In this document: positions 48,286-58,192 of the stretch, piece by piece
How positions within the stretch are numbered: the stretch's first letter is position 1
Layout of the letters: each line of letters opens with the position of its first letter
DNA from: Polytrichum commune
Taxonomy: Eukaryota > Streptophyta > Polytrichopsida > Polytrichales > Polytrichaceae
Length of the DNA stretch: 64,000 bases
Reading direction: 5' to 3'
Assembly (NCBI GenBank): GCA_950295325.1
Contig: OX485804.1
Span: forward strand, 19,654,001-19,718,000
Made by a program: the position numbers and the translations under genes
The notes under the pieces: model-generated
The model's input: only the letters and a program-made list of their open reading frames with translations
Told to the model about the DNA's origin: nothing
Databases searched by the model: none

Positions 48286-49233
48286 GTGGTCGACGTCCCT
48301 TCCCGTCCCCTCTCGCCCCCTGCCTCCCCTTCCCGCGACGTCACGGACTTCCAAATGCCATCCCTCTACCAGTTCTCGGCGGTGGACGCGGCCTCGGCCG
48401 TGGATTACTCCCGCGACATCGGCATTGACGACGGCGTCGTCAACAGCCCGCCCCCCGCACTTGTCGCCCACGCCTACGCCCCGTCGCCCTCCCCCCTCTC
48501 CAAGGAGAAACGGACGCTCGTTCGTTTGGGGCACCTCTCGCCCTCTAAGGACGACGCCGTCGCTCGTCGCGGGCCAAGCCGCCGGCGTCTCCGCATGGAA
48601 GGCCCCCGTTGCCACACCTCCCCCGCCGATTCCGTTCCTCCCCCCGCAACGTCCTCCGCCATCGTGAGCCCTCCACGCCTCGACTCCCCCCCACCACTCA
48701 CCAATACAATAGTTCCATCGGCTCCGGATGCTACCGTCGACGCCCCCCTCGTTCCCACCGTTCCCCGCATGGACGTCCCCAAAGCCAAGGTGCCCTCCTC
48801 AACCCTAAACCCCTTTCCCGCTTTTGCTTCCCTTGTCTTCCGTTTGCGTGCCGTTCTCTTTACGAGCGCCCATCCCAAACCGCCCTCATTATTTTCCCCA
48901 CTCCATTCCTATTCTTATCTTCCTATGACGTTGTTTCGCAGGTGCCTACCCGCTCGCTTGGTGCCCGGCCCTCCTCCACGTCCTCCTTGGATAGGCACGC
49001 CCTCAAGGCCGCATCTTCCGAGTCCGATCGTTGTCTGGCCCTCCGGAGAAGCGCAAGACGTTCCCTTTCGCAAACACCCTCGTATTCTACTTATAATACC
49101 ACCTCTTACAATTCGGGAGCGCGTCCTGAAACATGCAAGAACGACACATATTCCTGTCCAGGCAACACACAAGGATGCAGTCGTGGGCCTGAGATTTTTA
49201 GAGCCATGGAGGCCGCCAAAAAAAAGGACTTAG
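48286..49233 (+). CDS. Hypothetical Pro/Ser-rich open frame downstream of the HAD exon
   Basis: Open frame rich in Pro, Ser and Ala with no recognised domain. An acceptor-like CCCATAG precedes it at about 48260, so it could be a further exon of the big gene or part of its 3' untranslated region. It contains a worn family-I palindrome near 48506. Overlapping frames in the same GC-rich stretch are equally long, so coding status is uncertain. Confidence 0.25.
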   Translation: MVDVPSRPLSPPASPSRDVTDFQMPSLYQFSAVDAASAVDYSRDIGIDDGVVNSPPPALVAHAYAPSPSPLSKEKRTLVRLGHLSPSKDDAVARRGPSRRRLRMEGPRCHTSPADSVPPPATSSAIVSPPRLDSPPPLTNTIVPSAPDATVDAPLVPTVPRMDVPKAKVPSSTLNPFPAFASLVFRLRAVLFTSAHPKPPSLFSPLHSYSYLPMTLFRRCLPARLVPGPPPRPPWIGTPSRPHLPSPIVVWPSGEAQDVPFRKHPRILLIIPPLTIRERVLKHARTTHIPVQATHKDAVVGLRFLEPWRPPKKRT

Positions 49234-49741
49234 CCGCAAAAAAAAATAGTGGGTCGCACTAGTGTGACGTCTAGAAGCATACTAGTGGGACGGACTCCCT
49301 AAATGGGCTTAGGTGTAGAACATATTTAAGTGCTTACTTTCTATGCTATTCCAAGTTACTCAAGACATTGATGGTATTTCCATTATAATTGTATTTCAAT
49401 CCCAATTAATTCATTCAACTTCCATTCATTCTTCGCATCTTCCTTTCCATTCATAACGAGTTGTCATTTCATACGCAACTATTCTCATGTATGCCTCACA
49501 TTTTTGTTCACTTCCATGCCTTTATGTATAATAATAGTAGCATACCATTATACATATGGGATTTTTAGTCGTCATTACTGATCCAATTTTGAAATGTGCA
49601 TCCTTATATAGTCTCATAATCAACAAAAAGTCTCCAAATACCGAATATAGTGTTAGATGAGGAAATTGGAGGTGAGTTAGCAAAATCGAGAAGAAATCAC
49701 GAAGGACAAATCGAAGGAGAAGAGAAGATGAAGAGGAGCAC

Positions 49742-51141
49742 CTCATCAAAGAAGGCGTCGGTATTCTCGGAGTTGGCAACGGCCACATACTTCTCGAAGC
49801 TCTTGGAGCGAATGGACTTTCTGGCCTTCTCCTCAGCAAGTGTCATGGCCCCCCAAACACCGAGAGCGGTCCTCTGATCGGCCGGAGTCTCATCCTTGTA
49901 AGCTCTAGCTGCAGCGTCGGAGGCGGCGGAGATCTCTCTCTGGTTGCAAGCAAAGGTAAGCCAACGAAGAAGATGGAAATTGAAAGGAGAGAAATCAAAG
50001 TGTGGGGAAGTGATTACCTTGTAGAGAAAGGAGACGAAGACGTCGATGGTCAAGGGGTACCAAGTGTTGTGCTTCCTCTTGGCATTGATACAAGCCAAGT
50101 AGTCCTCCTTGGAAATGAGGTCCTTGAAGTCCTCCAACTCCAAGGTCCCAAAGTAGCGGATGCAGTGAAGCTTGGAGGGGAGGCTGGACTTGACGTGGTC
50201 GTTCTTGATAGACCTACAAAAAATTGAAGAAGACAAGATGAGAAGACACTCACAAACAAAGAATGAAGTAGCAAAGAATAGAGAGAGACATACCGATTCA
50301 CGTCGTTCATGGCATTCATGAGAACGCCACTATGCTTCCACGAATCCAAGGCAATACAATAGGGAGAGATATGCCACGCCTCTTCCGTAGGATGGAACCT
50401 GTTCATGTGGCGCCACCAAGCGGTCAACCGGTGGTTCCCCTCCCACACGTAGAACATCTTGCCCACAAAGTAGACAAGATCGGGGTCGGCGGCCATCCGT
50501 GCATCGAATCTTTCACTCTCAAGCTTCCACAACGGACTCTAGGTGGACGAGATGTCCTCCGTGACCTCCAAGATGTCGTCCTTGTTGTTGTAGATGGAAA
50601 CATAGAGAACACGGTCACCATCTCGGTACCCCGTAACGAATTCGTTCTCCAACCTCTGGACATCCAACTCGTTGATGGGCCGAACGAGTGGCAAATCCCG
50701 CAAGCAGCAGAAGGGGATGCAAAGTCGAGACTTCTCAAGAGGCTGAATGCGGAGGCGATTGATGACTGCCGTCAAATCTTGTTTCTGCTTCACTCAAAGA
50801 TTGACCTCACTCTCCTCGGGGTTAGCCGACTTGGGAGGTTCCTCGGGAAGTCTAGAGGGAGTCTACAAACATCCGATTCAATTTAGTACACACGAGAATA
50901 ACTCAACCACCGACTCTAAAGGAGGGCAGGTGCAAGAACGGAAGACATAAGTGTCTAAATCAACTACCTCCTGCATGTCGGTGTTCACCCGGTCAACTTG
51001 CTCGAGTTGTTCTGGAACAACCTCCTCAATATCCTCCAGCTCTTCGACGTTGTTCAAGTCCACAGCATCCTCCGCTTGCTCCTCCTCCACAGAGGGCTCC
51101 AAGACCACAAGATCATCGGAGAGATCCATTCCCTCCAACTC
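49742..51141 (-). pseudogene. Outer-element ParB/methyltransferase gene, 5' half (ParB-like domain)
   Basis: Exons 51141-50968, 50862-50294, 50213-50018 and 49939-49742, joined by 78-105-bp introns in matching phase. After an acidic N terminus comes a ParB/sulfiredoxin-like domain: RPINELDVQRLENEF, then FYVWEGNHRLTAWW, equivalent to the dGhHRlaA motif that binds nucleotide in ParB relatives. ParB proteins bind palindromic parS sites in bacteria. The protein continues in 22424-19744 after the intron that now holds the inner giant element. Two in-frame stops break it: TGA at about 50795 and TAG at about 50538. The first exon shown starts at an acceptor, so the true start lies upstream and was not found. 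Confidence 0.72.
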
Positions 51142-51230
51142 CTACATAGAGAGAAACAAATGGCATTAACAAAATGAAAGACTAATGAGATGAAGCAGCA
51201 AAGAAACTGTGAAAATTTGACCATATCTCT

Positions 51231-51953
51231 TAATCCCACGGATCCGTGGGATTGGAGCAAACTGTCCACGAAGCCGCAACCGAGGTGCCTGACAAGTGAA
51301 AATCTGCCGGGTGGGGGGCGTCCTCCCTCACTAACTAAACTTCAATTGGTCACCCCTTACCTCCATTTCTCAGATGACTTGATCACAAGTGGTGTGTAAA
51401 ACACCTTTTCTTTATTGATTTTCACTTTCTAAAGAGCATTTACAAATGCTTTGCTCATACATAGAGTTCGTTTTTTGCATCCCTATCTTTAATACTACTA
51501 TTACATCAGTCCCTTCAACTGTGTAAACACTTGTCAATCCCACGGATCCGTGGGATTGATGAATGTTAGCTCCGATGTAAAAATTTATGCACATGCATCA
51601 ATCCCACGGATCCGTGAAATTGGTGAATGTCGGTATCGTTGCTCAACTGCGTAAACACTTGCCAATCCCAAGGATCCGTGGGATTGATGAATGTCGGCAT
51701 CGTTGCTCAACTGCGCAAACACTTGCCAATCCCACGGATCCATGGGATTGATGAATGTTAGCTCCGATGTAAAAATGTATGCACATGCATCAATCCCACG
51801 GATCCGTGGGATTGGTGAATGTCGGCATCGTTGCTCAACTGCGTAAACATTTGCCAATCCCACGGATCCGTGGGATTGATGAATGTTAGCTCCGATGTAA
51901 AAATGTATGCACATGCATCAATCCCAAAGATCCGTGGGATTGATGAATATCGG
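51231..51953. repeat. Palindrome family II array, first part
   Basis: About eight copies of a 22-bp palindrome with half-site AATCCCACGGA plus its reverse complement (BamHI site at the centre). They lie near 51231, 51534, 51597, 51662, 51725, 51788, 51854 and 51918, spaced about 63 bp. The alternating spacers are GATGAATGTTAGCTCCGATG and GTGAATGTCGGCATCGTTGC types. Some copies have one to three changes. The array stands upstream of the ParB half-gene. Confidence 0.93.
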
Positions 51954-54900
51954 TGTGGTACTTTTGGGCCACCCCCTTTCGAAGAAGTCTAAAAGTATCA
52001 CACAAGCCCTTCGGTGAAGGTGGCCTGCATTTGCAGGCGCCCAAGCCGAACCCGGATGATAGGTGTATAACGTGAGTAGTTAGATTTTTAAGGGAGATTA
52101 AATATGCGTCGTAGTACCTCCGGAGGTTGGGCCTTAGTTTTTTACTAGTGTGGCTTTAAACTCCACTAACCAATTTCATATCTAGTTCTAACTTTAACCT
52201 ACAACCTATTCTACGCGCAGACGCACCAGCCTTGAAACCAAGGCAATCCTAATTTGTGAATTGGCATGGTTCTGATACATCCAACCGGATGTGACTCATA
52301 CCACCCTAACTCAACGAACGGAATAACGACAATTTGATGGACCATTCAATTCTTCCTATTTCTTTATTTAGTTCTATTTAGTTTTCTAAGTGGGAAAACT
52401 TGGCCTAAGTCCCACCCTTCACACAAATTCCTTCTTAATTACTTACTTTTGTTTGCACGTCCTAACTCACTACATTAACATATTAGGCATCACCCCTTAC
52501 CTGGTTGGTGCACCCCTTACCTCGGAACCTTCTAAGGCCTCGTGCAGGTCCTTTGAAGGTCGAGTAACATCTCAAACCCTTCGGACATCAATGGTTCGAA
52601 GGGTGGTGTCACTCTACCGAGTTAAGTTTCCGATTCGGGTCTCTTGCCAACAAGGGTTTACGATTTATTTTGTATGTTTTGATTATTAAATGTGTTTACA
52701 CTGGATAGACCACGAAATGCAACTCAATGGGACCAAGGTGACGGGTAACCTGTACGTTCAACCTGTTGCGCAATCTTCATAAATTGGGGCCATTACTCCC
52801 AATCTATGGGGCCAACAACATAATAGTGGATTCGCAGGTCATTAACCCCACCTTTCCACCAACAACATTCAGAGTGGTCGTGTCGGTGATTAATCCGACT
52901 TACCACACACGAAACTTGCTAATAAATGAAGCTACTACCACAAAACATACCAAGGGCCCCGAAAACAATGGAGTTGGATATTCCTTTGGCGGTCAAGTGG
53001 TCAAGCCACTTGACCTTACGAAATAGGTGAGTGGGTTTATAGATGCGTACCTTAGCTGCGCTCCCTCCAACCTTAAATGGAAGGCTAGCGTTAGTAAATT
53101 TACCTCAATTCTCCTCGGTTGATTTGGGCTCGATGTAGGCCGAGCCGCTACCTCCTTCCTTGCTCCATTTCCCGAGCGTCGATCTTGCCTCCTTCTTTGT
53201 AACTAGTTTGGTAGTAAGCGCACCTTAGTTAACAATTAAAATATAAAATATTTATTCTGCATTGTAATTTAATCCTAAGCATAATATTTATACTTAGTGC
53301 ACCTAATTATCTTTCCAATGATCTAAAAATCACTTAAATCGGATAAGAATTGCAAAAGTTATGAGGGTTGGAAGTGTGAGGTCGATTCAACCGACCCTTC
53401 CAACCCACCTATCTACCTTCTAACTTCAAAAATTCATAGCACATTCCTTACTACTTGGATCTAGGCTTTCCTTATACCATTGGACAGCTATGAACAAGCT
53501 CTAACTAGAAAAATTATGACATCAGCAGGTTAAGCTAATAAAAATTCAGCAGACTCCTTGTAACACAACAGTCAATTAAAAAGGCTTAAACTATGTATCT
53601 CGCCTTCAACAATTCATATCTAATTCAAATCTTATTCAAATCAAACGTTCTATATGACCCTGGAGAGATATTAAAAATATGTATTTGATAAAAATATGTG
53701 ATTAGAAAGGTAAGCCGAAGTGAACCCAGCAGATCCTCTGTAATGAAGCAGTCAACCAAAAGTTCTCAAACTATGTGTCCCATCTTGCACAATTCATATC
53801 TAATTCAAATCATGCTCAAATCAAATGTTCTAAGCCATTTTGGAAAGCTACACAAAAGTTATACTTGGGAAAAATATAACTTCTTGGAATTAAAATTCCT
53901 ATTGGGCTCGCAGGTCTGATCCAGCAGCCGCTACCCACAAGACCACCTAGTTTTTTCTACTCCATCTTTGGAAATCCATAACTAATTGTCATCTTAACCA
54001 AATTACAAATGGGAAATAGCTATGGATAGCTATATGAAATCTCTCTAAGAGAAAAATGATAAGTATCTTGTTCTAGCTTCTGAACTAAGCTTTCAGGACA
54101 TTGGCAGATGAGGTCTACAATGCCTCCACTCAAAACTCTACCATCCAACCTACCTCTACAAAAGAAGGAATAATTTTGTTGGTGTGTTAATAAACACACA
54201 TTCTAACTAGGAGAGAGAGTAGAGGAGGTTCTCAAGCCTTTCTTTTAGGCCATTGAGAATGCATGCTAAAGGATTTTTTCCTAACTACATTGAAGCAGGG
54301 CTTCGCCCAAGCATTAGAAGAAGAGAGAGACCTACAAGGTGGAAGGAGGGATTTTTAAACCCTCTCACAAAAGGGTCGGACCCCTCCTCCACCGGATCCA
54401 TTTTTCAAACCCTTTCCCGAAATTTTGGCTCGGGGGTTTTTCCCGGTTGAGGTTGTCACCCTCTCGCCGAGGTGGCTCCGACGGGGAACCTAGAAATCTT
54501 TCTAATTTTTCCGCCATCGAGTTGGCAAGGGGACAAGTGGGCAAGTAACCCCCTTGCTCTCTTTCTTTTTTGTCTTCAAAAGTCTTCAAGCCGATTTTGT
54601 TTTCTTACGTAAAACACCTCCAATAGTCTTGTCTGCCTCACCCTAACTAATAAACTAACATTTGCTTAGCTAGCATTTACTAACATTTGCTTAATAGCTA
54701 GCATTTACTAATATTTGCTTAATAGCTAGCATCTACTAATATTTGCTTAGCTAGCATCTACTAACATTTGCTTAATAGCTAGCATCTACTAATATTTGCT
54801 TAGCTAGTTGCTTTTACTAGCTAGCATATTTTTTCTACTTTGGTATCTTCTAGCACTACTTAGTTTCATTTTGACCTTCCTTCTTCTAGGCTAAATGCTA

Positions 54901-55004
54901 AATGAACTAATTTTCCCTAAATTCCCTATCAATTCTAACTTTTAATGCTAACATTCTAACTAAAAGTGATCCCGCAGAGTGGTGGACCACTCAAAGGGTT
55001 CACA
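51954..55004 (+). mobile_element. LTR-B, ~3.05-kb solo LTR
   Basis: Begins TGTGGTACTTTTGGG and ends GGGTTCACA, flanked by ATCGG at 51949-51953 and 55005-55009. It is an inverted copy of LTR-C. It has no internal gag-pol, hence a solo LTR left by recombination. Near 54660-54800 a TTTGCTTAATAGCTAGCAT tandem motif is expanded relative to LTR-C. Short open frames in it are not genes. Confidence 0.93.
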
Positions 55005-55560
55005 ATCGGCATAGTTGTTCAACTGCGTAAACACTTGCCAATCCCACGGATCCGTGGGATTGATGAATGTTAGCTCCGATGTAAAAATGTAAACACTTGC
55101 ATCAATCCCACGGATCCGTGGAATTGGTGAATGTCGGCATCGTTGCTCAACTGCGTAAACACTTGCCAATCCCACGGATCCGTGGGATTGATGAATGTTA
55201 GCTCCGATGTAAAAATGTATGCACATGCATCAATCCCACGGATCCGTGGGATTGGTGAATGTCGGCATCGTTGCTCAACTGCGTAAACACTTGCCAATCC
55301 CACGGATCCGTTGGATTGATGAATGTTAGCTCTGATGTAAAAATGTAAACACTTGCCAATCCCACGGATCCGTTGGATTGATGAATGTTAGCTCCGATGT
55401 AAAAATGTATGCACATGCATCAATCCCACAGATCCGTGGGATTGATGAATGTCGGTATCGTTGCTTGATGTGTTAGGAAAAAATTAATCTGACGAATCGG
55501 GAGTAAATTGTTGTTCCCAACAAGAAATACATTATCCAATCCCACGGATCTGTGGGATTG
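55005..55560. repeat. Palindrome family II array, second part
   Basis: Continuation of the array at 51231-51953 across LTR-B. About eight copies lie near 55036, 55102, 55166, 55229, 55293, 55353, 55417 and 55536, with the same half-site, spacers and ~63-bp spacing. With LTR-B removed the two parts join in register. Confidence 0.93.
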
Positions 55561-55594
55561 GTGAATTTCTCAACTCTATCAAAAGCCGGGGAAT

Positions 55595-56470
55595 TTAGCT
55601 GAATGCAGTTTCATGTTCAGTCAGCAATGAGAAGTCTAGATGCAAATGGAATGATTGCCTTACTTGTGAATCATCGAGTGTCCCCGATCGAGTCTTTTTG
55701 CGTTGCTCCCTCGAGGCCTCTTTGTTTGGCGTTCTTGCTTCCATCAGATGTCCCGCGCCTCCCCGCATAGCTGGTGTAATACAATTTGTGCGCTTCTCTT
55801 CTCCCTCTAAAGCTATCACTTCGTGATCTGGAGATTCTATATCATCCGTATCTCTATAGATATGTCCGCTATCAGGGCTATCTTCTTGCTAATGAATCAC
55901 AAACATATCTCGCGTTAGTTCAAACTACTACAATGATTAGGGTTTCAACAGAAGCTTAAGCCTCCAAGGAAAAACCACTTACATCGTCCGCGGGAGGATC
56001 ACTTGTCTGCTGAGGTGAATCCATCTTACTAGCATCACTCGCTCTGCTACTCGATTCCTTCTCTTGTTCGCTCTCGTCCATCGCTGTTGCAACTGAGGTC
56101 CCGTGAATCTTGCCCACGTCCTCAGTTTCTGCTATCGACTCTAGGTGTAACGACCGTATTTTACACCTCCCTCTCCAAGTTCCTCCCTGATCCTCTTCCG
56201 CTTCGTCGCTCAAATTCGATGGAGTTCCACGACCCTCAATGCTCGGGGTGTCCTTCTTCAGATCCCTCGCAGGGCGCCTCTTCTGCTTCGAGTTGCTGAA
56301 GTTCGTCCTGCCCCTCCTCTTCCTAGGCTTCCGTGACGGCTCCGCTGAAGAGACTGCTGTGTGCCCTGTTTCCTTCATGTATGCGTCTCGATGCCCCACC
56401 AATGCCCGAACTTCTCTGCTCCTACACAAATTCTCATGCACACTAGCTACTCTCACGAGATGCTCCTCCC
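55595..56470 (-). CDS. Hypothetical basic, Ser-rich protein of the outer element (two exons seen)
   Basis: Exons about 56470-55983 (preceded by a TTAG acceptor) and 55888 to about 55657, or to a stop at 55595. The GAT/GTAAGT donor and TTAG acceptor join in phase 0. The protein has an N-terminal HLVRVASVHENLCRSREV segment, a basic stretch (KPRKRRGR, KQKRRPAR) that could localise to the nucleus, and acidic Ser-rich tails. I recognise no domain. It sits between the palindrome array and the divergent SWIM gene. The true 5' end was not found. Confidence 0.4.
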
Positions 56471-57039
56471 GGAACTAATCGTACGTTCATGTCTCCCAAG
56501 TTAGTCCTCCGTATCCCTTTCCTTTGTATTTAATTTCTATCAAGCTATGTCATCGAATTATATTCCCGCGTTTAATAAAACGCGGTATCCGAGATTAGAT
56601 CACTGACAACACTGACATCAGTTACTAATCTATTTCGAATTTGTCGATATATTTACGCATCTCTTCTGACAATGACGGCCTCCACAAATTTTCAAATTTA
56701 TTATTTTTCCATAAAAGGTACATACACCTTTAGGGTTTAACTTCATCATTTCGGCATAGCATATATTAGGTTATCAAAAATGAGTTATTTTTTAGTGTGT
56801 TGGAAAATTAGTCTATACTGACATGTATCATATTTGGTGGTCATAAAGTAATGACTATTACTGGAGTATATTCTAATCCTACATGAAACAGGTTGTCTAG
56901 AATTGACATGAATAAATATTGACTATTAATTGATCTAATAGGTTGTCATATATTTGGGTATTGGTGTCTACCCAAGGTGTATATAATACCCAATTATTGG
57001 TACCCTTTCCTTCATGTCATCTCATCATATTTTTCTCCA

Positions 57040-58192
57040 ATGGGTACTGACTCACGTCTCCCAAGCCTTGCTCCATTAGGTGCTCCTAGTTCATCTCAAC
57101 TTCACACCACGTTGTCCATCGATGGTTCTGCAGACGTCAACAACATGAAGATTGCCAACCCACCTGACTGCTCAGTTACTCCGGCGGTCGTCGTTCACAC
57201 TCCTAAACCACAGACTCCATCTTTGCGGGCAGTTGATGCAACACTGATACAGAACAAGTCTACTTTCAAGATTCATGCCTATTCTAGAGAAGGGGTTATT
57301 AAACCTGGCACTTACTCTACATCCATATTAAGGAGTGCCAAAGGTCAGAAACTCGATTGCGCAGGATGCACTGCAGTTCGTAATTTAGGGATTGACCATT
57401 GTCATAAACATGACGGTGAGAAATATGGCAAAGGGCCCCATATGGAAAATGCCCCATTTTCGTCTGGCACTCCATGATTCTTAATATTTCCCATAATTAA
57501 CCAAACATTTTCTGACTACATCATGTACATGTCTGGGATGTCCAACGATTTCATCAACCTCTCATGTATATATCCCATTATGTTTTTTCAATCCCCCTTT
57601 TGCAAATGCATTCACATAGCTTTGTCAAATTGTTTCTCAATGTCTTCCGCTGCTGTCCAAGCTCCACTCTTCGATGCCATCGAACTTGTTTCTCCTGGAT
57701 CTCTTATCCCTACATGCATACCTACTGGCCCTGATGGAACCGCTGATCTCACTCCCCAGTGGCTATCCATTCGTTATGATTTCGATGTTGATAGCTTGTG
57801 GTTAGAGACAGATGTTGTCGATCCGGAAACTCGAAATGTCCTTTATTCCTTATACGTCCAGCCCGTAACGTTAGAGAATAATGCTCGCGTTTGGAAACTC
57901 AAGCCCGGAAGGTATCGCGTCTTTGGCTTGTTGGAGTCCATGAACGCTTCTACAGTCCTACTCACTCCTCGCACTTCCTCCACACTGTGCATTGAAGCCC
58001 CCTTACTGTCTCGTGTCAAGATCGAACCAACAGTGGAAGTGGAACGCCCAACACAGCCCCCTGCCTCAACTGGCATAGATATTGGACGGGTGACGGCCGT
58101 GGAGGAGACTCGTGTGAATGAAAAGCTATGGCACATTCCCCGACTTAATAAGGTTTCTGCGAAGGCTTGTTGGGCGCAGATGGCTGTCACTC
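57040..58192 (+). pseudogene. SWIM zinc-finger gene, 5' part, cut by LTR-C
   Basis: Probably two exons: 57040 to a GTGAGA donor near 57414, then an exon from about 57619 (CATAG acceptor) to the LTR-C insertion at 58192. The first exon has a Cys/His cluster (CAGCTAV with GIDHCHKH). The second has SIRYDFDVDSLWLETDV and KLKPGRYRVFGL, which I do not recognise. The frame AKACWAQMAVT runs into LTR-C and resumes at 61037. The exon-exon join in this part is tentative. Positions 56471-57039 hold only the spacer to the divergent minus-strand gene. Confidence 0.55.

Larger units (their letters stand above)
22430..49655. mobile_element. Inner giant transposon, 27.2 kb, nested in an intron
   Basis: Terminal inverted repeats are 22430-22459 and 49626-49655, matching at 27 of 30 positions. 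The outer end reads TAACACTATATTCG and the inner end GGAGACTTTT. The immediate flank repeat is only 2 bp (GA, or TA if the repeat is taken as starting ACAC), so the target duplication is ambiguous. Excising it restores a ~90-bp intron with a TCTAG acceptor in the outer element's ParB/methyltransferase gene, the normal intron size of that gene. Without gypsy-2 it is about 16.35 kb. It carries a transposase-candidate gene (minus), a divergent ParB/methyltransferase/HAD gene (plus) and ~34 palindromes. Positions 22460-22949 and 49260-49625 are non-coding ends. Confidence 0.85.
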
